Source: Amnibacterium flavum (GTDB lineage: Bacteria; Actinomycetota; Actinomycetes; Actinomycetales; Microbacteriaceae). From it: a DNA stretch of 64,000 nucleotides. Below are positions 8,579 to 18,005 of the stretch, piece after piece; position 1 is the stretch's first letter; the number at the start of each line of letters is the position of its first letter. The position numbers and the translations under genes were made by a program. The stretch is taken from contig NZ_QEOP01000002.1 of the NCBI RefSeq assembly GCF_003097495.1, forward strand, positions 1,240,001 through 1,304,000. The letters run 5' to 3'. The notes beneath the pieces are model-generated. The model did no database searches and was not told the DNA's origin. It saw nothing but the letters and a program-made list of their open reading frames with translations.

Positions 8579-8618
8579 CGCGAACCGTCCGGCGACGAAG
8601 CGGCAGGCCGGTCGCCGA

Positions 8619-9137
8619 TCAGCGGGATCGCTCGGCGCGCGCGATCGACGCCAGAGTCGCGCCGGTCACCTCGGCGAGGTCGGCGGGTGCGAGCTCGATC
8701 TCGAATCCGCGCAGGCCACCGGAGACGAAGACGGTGTCGTGGAGTTCGACGCTCTCGTCGAGCACCGTGGTGAGAGCGGTCTTCTGCCCCACCGGGCTGA
8801 TCCCCCCTGCCAGGTAGCCGGTCTTCCTCTCGGCCTCGCGCTGATCGGCCATCTCCGCGCGCTTGCCGCCGACCGCATGGGCCAGAGCCTTGAGGTCGAG
8901 CGTCGCGCTGACGGGCACGACGCCCACGACGAGTCGGGCGTCGACGGAGGCGACGAGGGTCTTGAAGACCCGGTCGGGCGAGACCGCCATGGCCTCTGCG
9001 GCCTCGAGTCCGTAGCTCGGGGCTGCCGGGTCGTGCTCGTAGCTGTGCGTCTCGAAGCGCACTCCCCTGCTCGTGAGGAGCGCCGTCGCGAGTGTCGCGG
9101 CCGTGCGGGCCTTGTCCGTCCGTCGTGCGCCGCTCAC
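8619..9137 (-). CDS. ybaK: Cys-tRNA(Pro) deacylase, YbaK/EbsC family
   Basis: A 172-residue YbaK-fold protein that hydrolyses Cys-tRNA(Pro) mischarged by prolyl-tRNA synthetase. Family signatures include FKTLVA, VVGVVPVSATLDLKALA, KTGYLAGGISPVGQK and FVSGGLRGFEIELAP. The start is GTG 9137, which overlaps the stop of the acyl-CoA ligase as GTGA, so the two are translationally coupled although functionally unrelated. Length and motifs are normal. Confidence 0.92.
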   Translation of the reverse strand: MSGARRTDKARTAATLATALLTSRGVRFETHSYEHDPAAPSYGLEAAEAMAVSPDRVFKTLVASVDARLVVGVVPVSATLDLKALAHAVGGKRAEMADQREAERKTGYLAGGISPVGQKTALTTVLDESVELHDTVFVSGGLRGFEIELAPADLAEVTGATLASIARAERSR

Positions 9138-10846
9138 CTCGCACGCTCCGCGATCAGCTCGTCGCGGACGCGCTTGCGCAGAACCTTGCCGATGAGCGAC
9201 CGGGGCAGTTCGTCTCGTTCGACGATGTGCTTGGGCACCTTGTACGCGGCGAGGTGCGACTTGGCGAAGTCCCGCACACCGGCGACGTCGAGACGTGCGC
9301 CCTCGCGGAGCACGACAGCCGCGGCGACGTCCTCGCCGCCGCTGGGTCTCGGCAGCCCGATGACGGCAGCTGCGTCGATGTCGGGATGAAGGAGGAGCAC
9401 GGACTCGACCTCGGACGGCGACACGTTGAAGCCTCCCGTGATGATCAGCTCCTTGCGGCGATCGACGATGGTCACGAATCCGTCGGCCGCGACCGTCACG
9501 ATGTCGCCGGTGCGCAGCCAGCCGCCCTCGAGGAGCGTCTCCGCCGTCTCGGTGGGGCGGTTCCAGTAGCCGCCGAAGACCTGAGGGCCCTTGAGAAGCA
9601 GTTCGCCCGGCTCGCCCGGTGCCACGTCGACATCGGGGTCGTCGGGGTCCACGACGCGGATATCGGTGCTCGGGAACGGCACGCCCACGGTTCCGGGCCG
9701 CCGGGAGGGCCCGATGGGGTTGCCGAGTGCGACGGGAGAGCTCTCGGTCATGCCGTACCCCTCGACCAGGAGGCCACCCGTGACCTGCTCCCATGCGGTG
9801 ACGGTCGACACGGGGAGGTTCATCGCGCCCGAGATCGCGAATCTGACGGTGGACAGGTCGGCGCCCCGGCGGCCGGCCGCTCTCGCGAGCTGGTCGTAGA
9901 TCGGCGGGACGGCGGGCAGGAACGTGGGCGGGGATTTGCGGGCGGCCGTGAGGACGAGGTCGATGTCGAATTTCGGGAACAGCACGAGGCGCGCACCGAT
10001 GCTCATGGCGAAGGTGAGGCACAGCGTCATCCCGTAGGCGTGGAAGAAGGGGAGCACCCCGTAGAAGACCTCGCGCCCGACCTCGAGCCCCGGGACCCAT
10101 GCCCGTCCCTGGATCGCATTGGCGAGCAGGTTGCGGTGGCTGAGGATGACGCCCTTCGGCGACCCCGTCGTCCCGCTCGTGTACTGCAGCAGGGCGGTGT
10201 CGGAGGCGGCGGGGAACGGGTGGCGGCGCGGGAGTCGCGAGGAGTCGGCCAGCTTCTCCCAGCTCAGAACGCCGCGAGCGGTCGGCTTCGCGGTCAGGGC
10301 GGTCCTGCTCGCGCGCGCCTTGGGCAGCGGCAGACGGAGGGCGAGTCGGGTGCTCGCCCGCATCGACCGCGTGATGTCGACGGCGATGATCCGGGCCGGC
10401 CGGACGTCGGCCGGGAACGCGGCCACCGTGTCCGCCGTCTTGTCCCACACGATCGCGACCTGCGCGCCGTGATCCTCGAACTGGTGGCGCAGCTCGCGCG
10501 CGGTGTACAGCGGATTGTGCTCGACGACGATCGCGCCGAGACGGAGCACGGCGTAGAAGGCGATCACGTGCTCGGGGCAGTTCGGCAGGACCAGCGCCAC
10601 TCTGTCGCCGGCGCGGACGCCGAGCCTGCGCAGTCCCCCGGCGACGCGGGCGATGCGCTCCCCCACTTCGCCGTAGGAGGTCTCCGCACCGAAGAACTCG
10701 AGCGCCGTCCGCTTGCGATGCTCGCGCACGGCGTCCTGCATCATCTCGGCGAGCGAGATGTCGGGGACGGCGACGTCGTCCGGCACCCCCTCCGCGTAGG
10801 CGGCGAGCCACGGACGGTCGGACAGGGGGCGGGGGTTCTCGGCCAT
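9134..10846 (-). CDS. fadD: Long-chain acyl-CoA ligase (AMP-dependent)
   Basis: A 570-residue ANL-superfamily ligase that activates fatty acids to acyl-CoA through an acyl-adenylate. The P-loop YTSGTTGSPKGV, the VEGYGMTESSPVA motif, the GDI...DRRKELIITGGFNVSPSE hinge and the catalytic lysine in SLIGKVLRKR are present in order. The ATG at 10846 follows a TAGGAT hexamer by eight bases with no ribosome binding site, so the message may be leaderless. It is followed by the overlapping ybaK gene. Fatty acid chain length cannot be read from sequence. Confidence 0.9.
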   Translation of the reverse strand: MAENPRPLSDRPWLAAYAEGVPDDVAVPDISLAEMMQDAVREHRKRTALEFFGAETSYGEVGERIARVAGGLRRLGVRAGDRVALVLPNCPEHVIAFYAVLRLGAIVVEHNPLYTARELRHQFEDHGAQVAIVWDKTADTVAAFPADVRPARIIAVDITRSMRASTRLALRLPLPKARASRTALTAKPTARGVLSWEKLADSSRLPRRHPFPAASDTALLQYTSGTTGSPKGVILSHRNLLANAIQGRAWVPGLEVGREVFYGVLPFFHAYGMTLCLTFAMSIGARLVLFPKFDIDLVLTAARKSPPTFLPAVPPIYDQLARAAGRRGADLSTVRFAISGAMNLPVSTVTAWEQVTGGLLVEGYGMTESSPVALGNPIGPSRRPGTVGVPFPSTDIRVVDPDDPDVDVAPGEPGELLLKGPQVFGGYWNRPTETAETLLEGGWLRTGDIVTVAADGFVTIVDRRKELIITGGFNVSPSEVESVLLLHPDIDAAAVIGLPRPSGGEDVAAAVVLREGARLDVAGVRDFAKSHLAAYKVPKHIVERDELPRSLIGKVLRKRVRDELIAERAR

Positions 10847-10918
10847 CGCGGCCGATCCTATGGCCGCGCGCCGGGTGGAGGATGACCGGTTCCTGGGGTT
10901 TACCCACGCTTCTGCACT

Positions 10919-10924
10919 TAGATT
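10919..10924 (+). promoter_or_regulatory. -10 element, leaderless promoter of the peptide-amide operon
   Basis: TAGATT ends six bases before the ATG at 10931, and there is no ribosome binding site. It would drive the ligase fusion, amidotransferase and peptidase genes as one transcript. Confidence 0.5.
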
Positions 10925-10930
10925 GAGCGC

Positions 10931-13471
10931 ATGGCCGCCGAGTTGACGCTGGGTGCCGAAGAAGAGCTGCACCTGATCGACCTCGAGAGCCTGCACCTGT
11001 CGGGCCGTGCGCCCCAGCTGCTCTCGAAGCTTCCCGGTGAGTTCTATTCGGCCGAGATACAACGCACCACCGTTGAGACGAACACCGCCGTCGTGAGGAC
11101 TCTGTCCGAGCTGCGCGCCGAGCTGCTGCGTCTGCGCAAGGGGATCATCGACATCGCGGATCCCGCCGGGCTGGGCATCGCCGCCGTCGGCACGGCGCCG
11201 CGGTCGAAGTTCGCCGACTTCGAGCTGACGACGACCGGTCGTTACGGCCGCATGCAGGAGCAGTACCGGGTACTCGTCGACGAGCAGCTCATCTGCGGAA
11301 CGCAGATCCACGTCGGGGTCTCCGACCGGGAGCTCGCCGTCGACATCGCCCAGCGGGTCTCCCGCGACCTGCCCGCCCTGCTCGCCCTCTCGGCGAGCTC
11401 CCCGTTCTGGAACGGCCACGACACCGGCTACTCGAGCATCAGAACCCTCGTCTGGCAGCGCTGGCCCAGCGCCGGAGCGACGGGCCCGATGGGCTCGGCG
11501 GCCGAGTACGACGAGCTGCTCGACGACCTCATCGCGAGCGGCGTGATCGCCGACGCGAAGATGGCCTATTTCGATGTGCGCCCGTCATCCCACGCGCCCA
11601 CCCTCGAACTGCGGGTCTGCGACGCGTGCCCTCTCGTCGACGACGCGGTCCTGATCGCTGGCCTATTCCGCGCCTCCGTGCGTTCCGCCGAACTCGACGT
11701 CGAAGCCGGTCGCACCTACCGCCCCCTCCCCGCACCTCTTCATCGCGCAGCGATCTGGCAGGCGGCGCGGGGAGGTCTCGCCGGAGAGCTGCTCGAGGGC
11801 GCCCAGCATCCCCGTCCCACTCCGGCGGCGACCGCGGTGCGGAACCTCGTCGGCCGGCTCCGACCCCAGCTGGAGGAGCTCGGCGACTGGGACGACGTCA
11901 ACGAGCTGGTCGAGCAGGTGCTGGCGCGCGGCAATTCCGCCGACCGGCAGCGCGCCGCCTTCGCGGAACGCGGCCAGCTCGACGACGTCATGCGCCTGGT
12001 GATCGACGAGACGCAGGGTCTCGCAGGCGGCCCCACCCCATCGGGCCCCGCACTGCGCGGCTACCCGGCCCGAGCGGGCGACGAGGCGATCGGGCTCGGC
12101 TCCCAACCGCGTCCCGCCTATCGCGCGATCACCGAGTTCTTCCGCGAGTCCGCCCCGAGCACCATCGCCACCCGCCAGAAACGGCGCGACGAGTGGGCGG
12201 AGCAGAACGGGGTCGCCTTCCGCGTCGGGGGCGTGGATCGTCCGTTCGAGGTCGACCTCGTTCCCCGCGTGATCACCGACTACGAATGGTCGGAGCTGTC
12301 CGCCGGCCTCGGCCAGCGAGCCCGCGCCATCGAGCTGTTCCTGCGCGATGTGTATTCCGATGCGCGCGTGCTGAACGACGGCATCATCCCCGCGGATCAG
12401 GTGCACACCGTGCCGGGTTGGCGCGACGAGGCGAGCCGCCTGCCCGCCGACGCCGTGCGCGCCCCGATCATCGGGTTCGATCTGGTGCGGAACGAGTTCG
12501 GCGGCTGGCGCGTGCTCGAGGACAACGTGCGGAATCCGAGCGGTATCGCCTACGGGGTCGCCGCACGGGAGCTGATGGACGCCGTCATGCCCGACCTCCC
12601 GCGACCCGACGGTCTCGTCGACCCGGCGCGCGCGTTCGCCGAACTGCGGGAGACCCTCGCGGCCGGCGGTCGCGACGGCACCGTCGTCCTGCTGACGAGC
12701 GGGCGCGAGAGCGCCGCCTGGTACGAGCACCGACGGCTGGCCGATGAGGCCGACCTCGTGCTCGCCGAGGCGAAGGACCTCGATATGCGCGACGGCCGCG
12801 TCGTCCTCCGCGACTCCGGGGAGCAGGTGGCGACGCTCTACCTCCGTCTGGACGGCGAACTGGCCGACCTCACCGGGTCCGACGGTCGGATGATCGGTGC
12901 CGAGATCATCGACATCGCGGCGGCGGGAGCCGTGTTCCTCGCGAACGCGCCGGGCAACGGCGTCGCCGACGACAAGGCCCTCTACTGCTACGTGCCCGAG
13001 CTCATCGCCTACTACCTCAAGGAGCGGCCGCTTCTCGAATCCGTCCCCACCTATCGCACCAGCGATGCAGCCGAACGGCGGATCGTGCTCGAGAGGGTGG
13101 GCGAGCTCGTCACCAAACCGGTCGACGGCTACGGCGGGAACGGCGTGCTGATCGGTCCTTCGGCGAGCGCCGCGGCCGTCGCGTCCCGTCGAGCCGAGAT
13201 CGCCGACAATCCGGGCAACTGGGTGGCTCAGGAGGTCGTGGCGCTGTCGTCGCATCCGACGCTCTCGGGCGGACGGCTCGAGCCGAGGCACGTCGACCTG
13301 AGGGTCTTCGCGTTCCTGACGGGAACCGGCGAGGGCGATGTGAGGCTCGCGGATCTCGCGCTGACGCGGATGGCGGGGCCGGGCAGTCTCGTGGTCAATT
13401 CGTCGCGGGGCGGCGGGGCGAAGGACACCTGGATCGTCGACAACGGCCGGAAGGCCGAAACGGGAGGCTGA
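10931..13471 (+). CDS. YbdK-type carboxylate-amine ligase fused to circularly permuted ATP-grasp ligase
   Basis: An 846-residue two-enzyme fusion. Residues 1 to about 370 are a YbdK/GCS2-family carboxylate-amine ligase (TLGAEEELHLID, CGTQIHVGV, LELRVCDACP), related to glutamate-cysteine ligase. From about residue 380 it is a circularly permuted type 2 ATP-grasp enzyme: DLVPRVITDYEWSEL, GQRARAIELFLRDVY, DLVRNEFGGWRVLEDNVRNPSG, KPVDGYGGNGVLIGPSA. Both halves form amide or peptide bonds with ATP. The next genes are an amidotransferase one base later and a peptidase. This suggests synthesis of a short peptide-like metabolite; the substrates are unknown. Confidence 0.88.
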   Translation: MAAELTLGAEEELHLIDLESLHLSGRAPQLLSKLPGEFYSAEIQRTTVETNTAVVRTLSELRAELLRLRKGIIDIADPAGLGIAAVGTAPRSKFADFELTTTGRYGRMQEQYRVLVDEQLICGTQIHVGVSDRELAVDIAQRVSRDLPALLALSASSPFWNGHDTGYSSIRTLVWQRWPSAGATGPMGSAAEYDELLDDLIASGVIADAKMAYFDVRPSSHAPTLELRVCDACPLVDDAVLIAGLFRASVRSAELDVEAGRTYRPLPAPLHRAAIWQAARGGLAGELLEGAQHPRPTPAATAVRNLVGRLRPQLEELGDWDDVNELVEQVLARGNSADRQRAAFAERGQLDDVMRLVIDETQGLAGGPTPSGPALRGYPARAGDEAIGLGSQPRPAYRAITEFFRESAPSTIATRQKRRDEWAEQNGVAFRVGGVDRPFEVDLVPRVITDYEWSELSAGLGQRARAIELFLRDVYSDARVLNDGIIPADQVHTVPGWRDEASRLPADAVRAPIIGFDLVRNEFGGWRVLEDNVRNPSGIAYGVAARELMDAVMPDLPRPDGLVDPARAFAELRETLAAGGRDGTVVLLTSGRESAAWYEHRRLADEADLVLAEAKDLDMRDGRVVLRDSGEQVATLYLRLDGELADLTGSDGRMIGAEIIDIAAAGAVFLANAPGNGVADDKALYCYVPELIAYYLKERPLLESVPTYRTSDAAERRIVLERVGELVTKPVDGYGGNGVLIGPSASAAAVASRRAEIADNPGNWVAQEVVALSSHPTLSGGRLEPRHVDLRVFAFLTGTGEGDVRLADLALTRMAGPGSLVVNSSRGGGAKDTWIVDNGRKAETGG

Positions 13472-13472
13472 C

Positions 13473-15257
13473 ATGTGCGGATTGGCGGGTGAACTGCGCT
13501 TCGACGGTGCGGCCGCCGACGTCGCGAGCCTGGGGCGGATGAACGACTGCCTCGTGCATCGCGGGCCCGATGGCTCGGGTGTGTGGGCGCGGGGTCCCAT
13601 CGCGCTGTCGCATCGTCGACTGTCGATCATCGATCTCAGCGCTGCGGGATCTCAGCCGATGGTCGATGCGCCACTGGGCATCACGGTGGCGTTCAACGGC
13701 TGCATCTACAACTACCGGCAGTTGCGGGCCGAGCTCGAGGCTGCGGGTCACCGGTTCTTCTCCGAGTCGGACACCGAGGTCGTCGGCAAGGCGTTCGCCG
13801 AGTGGGGCGGCTCCTGCGTGGAGCGCTTCTACGGGATGTTCGCCTTCGTGATCGTCGAGCACGCATCGGGTCGCGTGACCCTGGCGCGGGACCGGCTGGG
13901 CATCAAGCCCCTCTATCTCGACCAGACCTCGGCGCGGCTGCGCTTCGCGTCGACCCTCCCCGCACTGCTCGCGGGTGGCGGAACTGACACGTCGATCGAT
14001 CGCACCGCGCTGTCCTATTACATGACGTTCCACTCGGTCGTGCCCGCGCCGCGGACGATCCTGAACGGCGTGCGCAAGCTTCCGCCCGCCACCGTCCGCA
14101 CCATCGAGGCCGACGGCACGACGAGCGATCGCGTCTACTGGGATCCGCCGTTCGAGCGCGACCCCGAACGCGCCGACTGGTCGGCGACGGACTGGGAGCA
14201 GGCGGTGCTCACGAGTCTCCGCACCTCGGTGGAACGACGCATGGTCGCCGACGTTCCCGTCGGCGTGCTGCTGTCGGGCGGGATCGATTCGAGCCTCGTC
14301 GTCGCCCTGCTGGCCGAAGCGGGACAGCGCGACCTCAAGACCTTCAGCATCGGCTTCGAGTCGGCGGGCGGGGAGTCGGGCGACGAGTTCGAGTACTCCG
14401 ACATCGTCGCGAAGCATTTCGGCACCGACCACACCCGGATCCGCATCGAGGGATCGCGCCTCCTCCCCGGCGTCGACGCTGCGGTGGCCGCCATGAGCGA
14501 GCCGATGGTCAGTCACGACGCCGTCGCGTTCTACCTGCTGTCGGAGGACGTGTCGAAGTCGGTCAAGGTCGTCCAGTCCGGTCAGGGCGCCGACGAGGTG
14601 CTGGGCGGGTACGACTGGTATCCGCCTCTGGCGGGCGTGCCGCGCGACCAGGCGGCGGAGGCGTACTCGAAGGTGTTCTTCGACCGCCGCTGGCCCGAGC
14701 TGCAGCACCTGCTCGCCGCCGAATGGCAGGTCGAGCACGATGCGCCGAGCGCGTTCATCGAGGAGCGGTTCGCCCGGGCCGGCGCCGAGACGGCCGTCGA
14801 CGCCGCTCTCCGCAACGACACGACCATCATGCTCGTCGATGATCCGGTGAAGCGCGTCGACAACATGACGATGGCGTGGGGGCTCGAGGCGCGCGTCCCC
14901 TTCCTCGACCACGAGTTCGTCGAGCTGGCGGGTGCCATCCCGCCCGAGCTGAAGCTCGCCGACGGCGGCAAGGGCGTGCTCAAGCGCGCGAGCCGCGGCG
15001 TCATCCCCGACGCGATCATCGACCGCCGCAAGGGCTACTTCCCGGTTCCGGCGATCCGCCAGCTCGAAGGACCATTCCTCGGGCGCGTCCGCGAGGTGCT
15101 GACCGATCCCGTCGCCCGCGAACGCGGCCTGTTCGACACCGGCTCCGTCGAGCGTCTGCTCGCCGACCCGAACTCCACGCGCACGACCCTCGGCTCGAAT
15201 GCGCTCTGGCAGTTGGCCCTGCTCGAGATGTGGCTCCAGACGCAGGGTGTGCGGTGA
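13473..15257 (+). CDS. Asparagine-synthase-like amidotransferase (NAGGN amidotransferase family)
   Basis: A 594-residue protein like AsnB. Cys2 after Met1 (MCGLAGELRFDG) is the glutaminase nucleophile, and the synthase half has the PP-loop LLSGGIDSSLVVALLA around residue 268. The overall pattern and length fit the amidotransferases of the N-acetylglutaminylglutamine amide 'trio' cluster, which convert a peptide C-terminus to an amide, more than true asparagine synthetase. It starts one base after the ligase fusion and overlaps the peptidase by GTGA, so all three are coupled. The product identity is an inference. Confidence 0.85.
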   Translation: MCGLAGELRFDGAAADVASLGRMNDCLVHRGPDGSGVWARGPIALSHRRLSIIDLSAAGSQPMVDAPLGITVAFNGCIYNYRQLRAELEAAGHRFFSESDTEVVGKAFAEWGGSCVERFYGMFAFVIVEHASGRVTLARDRLGIKPLYLDQTSARLRFASTLPALLAGGGTDTSIDRTALSYYMTFHSVVPAPRTILNGVRKLPPATVRTIEADGTTSDRVYWDPPFERDPERADWSATDWEQAVLTSLRTSVERRMVADVPVGVLLSGGIDSSLVVALLAEAGQRDLKTFSIGFESAGGESGDEFEYSDIVAKHFGTDHTRIRIEGSRLLPGVDAAVAAMSEPMVSHDAVAFYLLSEDVSKSVKVVQSGQGADEVLGGYDWYPPLAGVPRDQAAEAYSKVFFDRRWPELQHLLAAEWQVEHDAPSAFIEERFARAGAETAVDAALRNDTTIMLVDDPVKRVDNMTMAWGLEARVPFLDHEFVELAGAIPPELKLADGGKGVLKRASRGVIPDAIIDRRKGYFPVPAIRQLEGPFLGRVREVLTDPVARERGLFDTGSVERLLADPNSTRTTLGSNALWQLALLEMWLQTQGVR

Positions 15258-17176
15258 CGGGCGCGCATCGGGGCGCCGCGGGACCCGGGATCGTGACCGG
15301 AGCGGTCGAGCACGCTGTCGAGCTCGGCGAGCGACTCGCGGGGGCATGGGGCAGCTGGAATCCCAGCATGACACCCGACGCCGCACGGGTGGCATTCGTC
15401 AGCGACCGGCGGGGCACGCCCGAGCTGTGGATCCAGGACGTGGTGCCCGGCGGCGAGTCGCCTCCCGCCCGGCGCATCCCGTTGAGCGACGACCCCGTGC
15501 TCTCCGTCTCCTGGTCGGCCGACGGCAATTGGCTCGCCTGCGCGGTCGCGACGGGCGGCGGGGTGCGCAGCCAGGTGTGGGTGGTGCGCCCCGACGGCTC
15601 GGATGCGCGACGCATCGCGGGGTCCGAGTCGCTTCACGCGGAGCTCGGCCCGTGGACCCGCAGCGGGCACCGCGTGGTCGTGACCTTCCCGCCCGGGTCG
15701 CCCGGCGACTCGACGCGGGCCCTTCTCGCGGATCCCGCCACCGGGGACCTGTACCCCCTCGCTCAAGGCGACCTCATCACCGTCCTCGACCTGTCCGTCG
15801 AGGAGCGCCTCGTGATCCTGCGCGACGGTCGCCGCGGTCACCAGTTCTGCGTCGTCGTCGACCGTGTGGCCGACCAGTCGGCGAGCCTCCTCCCCCACAC
15901 GCAGACCGGAGCGACCGACGTCGCGATCCTCCGGCCCGCACCGCACGGGAGTCCCACCCCGCTCATCGCCTACCTCGTCACTGAGGAGGGCCGGCCGAGA
16001 CGACAGCTCGTCTCCGTTCCCCTCGGCCCGGGAGGGGCCCGCGGACCGGTCGCGACACTCGCCGAGCGCGAGGACGCCGAACTCGAGGGCCTCGACGCCG
16101 ACGACGCCGGCGACCTCCTGCTGCTCGTCTGGAACGTCGCCGGCCGCAGCGAGCTCGAGCTCTTCGACACGGTCGGCGGGACCCGCACCCCGGTGCCGGC
16201 GCTGCCCGGCTACGTCGCGACCCACCCGGTGCTGAGCCGTGACGGACGAAGCGTCGTGCTCTCGATCGAGGGCCCCGAGCGGCCGCGCGAGCTGTGGCAC
16301 CTCGACACCGAGAGCCTCTCGTGGACCCGCATCTCCGAGGTGCCGGAACTGCCCGACGCCGTGCTCGTGCAACCCACCCTCGAGACGTTCACCGGGCATG
16401 ACGGCCTTCCGCTCACCGGGTGGCTCTACCGTCCGCCGGCGAACGACTCCGACGACGGAGCGCCCGCCGTCCACGGTGCCGCCATGCTGCACCTCCACGG
16501 CGGTCCCGAGGCCCAGGAGCGCCCCACTTTCAGCGCGCAGCATCAGGCCGTCGTCGCGGCGGGCATCACCGTGTTCGCACCCAATGTGCGCGGCTCGTCC
16601 GGGTTCGGACGGGAGTTCGTCCACGCGGACGACATCGAGAAGCGCTACGACGCATTCGCCGACGTGGTCTCCGCAGCGGAGCACCTCGTCGCCACCGGAG
16701 TCGCCGACCCGAACCGCATCGCGGTCACCGGACGCTCCTACGGTGGATACCTGACCTTCGCGACGCTCGCCTTCTCACCCGGGGTGTTCGCATCGGGCGT
16801 CGCCGTGTGCGGCATGTCCGACCTCCACGGCTTCTACCGGGAGACGGAGCCGTGGATCGCCTCGGCGGCGTTCTCGAAATACGGGCACCCTCAGCGCGAC
16901 CGCAAGCTCCTCCGCGACCTGTCACCCCTGCGGGCCGCCGGCCGGATCGAGGTCCCGCTCCTCGTCGCGCACGGCGATCTCGACACCAACGTCCCGGTCG
17001 GGGAGTCCCGCCGCATGGTCCGCGCCCTCACGAAACTCGGTCGGCCCGTCGAATACCTCGAACAGCCGGGCGAGGGACACGAGTACCGTCGCGTCGAGTC
17101 GCGGGCCTCCCTCGTGACCGCGATGGTTCGTTTCCTCGACCGCACTCTCGGGCGCCGTCCGGGGAGCATCCAGTAG
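15254..17176 (+). CDS. S9 family peptidase (prolyl oligopeptidase type)
   Basis: A 640-residue serine peptidase with an N-terminal beta-propeller (repeats such as PDAARVAFVSDRRGTPELW) and a C-terminal alpha/beta-hydrolase domain. The nucleophile is in GRSYGGY near residue 495, the acid in GDLDTNVP and the histidine in GEGHEYRR. No signal peptide, so cytosolic. The GTG start at 15254 overlaps the amidotransferase stop. In the classical NAGGN trio the third gene is an M42 peptidase; here an S9 enzyme takes that place and may process or degrade the peptide product. Confidence 0.9.
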   Translation: MTGAHRGAAGPGIVTGAVEHAVELGERLAGAWGSWNPSMTPDAARVAFVSDRRGTPELWIQDVVPGGESPPARRIPLSDDPVLSVSWSADGNWLACAVATGGGVRSQVWVVRPDGSDARRIAGSESLHAELGPWTRSGHRVVVTFPPGSPGDSTRALLADPATGDLYPLAQGDLITVLDLSVEERLVILRDGRRGHQFCVVVDRVADQSASLLPHTQTGATDVAILRPAPHGSPTPLIAYLVTEEGRPRRQLVSVPLGPGGARGPVATLAEREDAELEGLDADDAGDLLLLVWNVAGRSELELFDTVGGTRTPVPALPGYVATHPVLSRDGRSVVLSIEGPERPRELWHLDTESLSWTRISEVPELPDAVLVQPTLETFTGHDGLPLTGWLYRPPANDSDDGAPAVHGAAMLHLHGGPEAQERPTFSAQHQAVVAAGITVFAPNVRGSSGFGREFVHADDIEKRYDAFADVVSAAEHLVATGVADPNRIAVTGRSYGGYLTFATLAFSPGVFASGVAVCGMSDLHGFYRETEPWIASAAFSKYGHPQRDRKLLRDLSPLRAAGRIEVPLLVAHGDLDTNVPVGESRRMVRALTKLGRPVEYLEQPGEGHEYRRVESRASLVTAMVRFLDRTLGRRPGSIQ

Positions 17177-17184
17177 TCCGGCTC

Positions 17185-17190
17185 TAGAAT
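17185..17190 (+). promoter_or_regulatory. -10 element of a leaderless promoter (acetyltransferase gene)
   Basis: TAGAAT lies six bases before the GTG at 17197. It indicates that the acetyltransferase can be transcribed apart from the peptidase upstream. Confidence 0.5.
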
Positions 17191-17196
17191 CACGGT

Positions 17197-17481
17197 GTGG
17201 ATCTGACGTTCGAACATGAGCGCGACGCGCACCGGTACACCGTGCGGAACGGTCGCGAACTGCTGAGTGCCCTCGACTACGCGTTGAGCCCCACCGAGAT
17301 CTCCTTCACCCACACCTTCACTCCCCCGCCCCACCGCGGCCACGGCTATGCCGGGCAGCTCGTCGACTACGCCATCGACGACGTCGAGAACACGACGGAG
17401 CTGCGGGTGCGCCCGATGTGCTGGTACGTCGGCGAATGGTTCGACAAGCACCCCGAACGCGCTGGACTGCTCACGCGCTAG
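17197..17481 (+). CDS. Small GNAT N-acetyltransferase, YjdJ/YidJ type
   Basis: A 94-residue compact GNAT-fold protein. The acetyl-CoA loop is [20 protein letters not shown] (about residues 45-65), followed by [19 protein letters not shown], the ending of the short YidJ-like acetyltransferases. It lies 20 bases after the peptide-amide operon on the same strand but has its own -10 element. NAGGN-type clusters normally include an acetyltransferase domain, so a link is possible, but this small family is widespread and the acceptor is unknown. Confidence 0.8.
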   Translation: MDLTFEHERDAHRYTVRNGRELLSALDYALSPTEISFTHTFTPPPHRGHGYAGQLVDYAIDDVENTTELRVRPMCWYVGEWFDKHPERAGLLTR

Positions 17482-17548
17482 CGGCGTTCCGCCCACCGGC
17501 GGTCCGCTCCGCGCGGTCGCCACTGTCCGACCGACGAGGAGCACCACC

Positions 17549-18004
17549 ATGCCGTTGACAGGCGAATACGCACCGAGCACATCGGAATGGGCTCGCAACC
17601 AGGCCGAGACCTACGAGCGCACCGACGGACGTGAGGGCAACCTCCTCCAGGGCAAGCCCGTCATCGTGCTCACCTCGGTCGGCGCCAAGTCGGGCATGCT
17701 GCGCAAGACGGCGCTCATGCGCGTCGAGCACGACGGCGAGTACGTCGTCGTCGCTTCCAAGGGCGGTGCGCCCGAGCATCCGGTCTGGTACCACAACCTC
17801 GTCGCCGAGCCGCACGTCGAGCTGCAGGACGGCGCGACGAAACGCGACTACACCGCCCGAGTCATCAGCGGTGACGAGCGGGCCCGGTGGTGGGAGCGCG
17901 CGGCCGAGGTGTGGCCCCAGTACAACGAGTACGCGAACAAGACGGATCGTGAGATCCCGCTCTTCCTGCTCACCCCGTTCGACGACGCCGCTGCGTCGGC
18001 CTGA
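17549..18004 (+). CDS. F420(deazaflavin)-dependent nitroreductase family protein
   Basis: A 151-residue protein of the Ddn/FDOR-A family, which use reduced coenzyme F420. Hallmarks are [29 protein letters not shown], then [29 protein letters not shown]. The ATG at 17549 follows GAGGAG. Its last base is one base before the GTG of the phosphatase gene, so the two are co-transcribed. The physiological substrate is unknown. Another F420-type protein is at 52632. Confidence 0.9.
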   Translation: MPLTGEYAPSTSEWARNQAETYERTDGREGNLLQGKPVIVLTSVGAKSGMLRKTALMRVEHDGEYVVVASKGGAPEHPVWYHNLVAEPHVELQDGATKRDYTARVISGDERARWWERAAEVWPQYNEYANKTDREIPLFLLTPFDDAAASA

Positions 18005-18005
18005 C

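Noticed and set aside
13395-15395. An open leftward frame of about 660 codons opposite the amidotransferase
   Set aside because: Antisense shadow of a gene with intact catalytic motifs.
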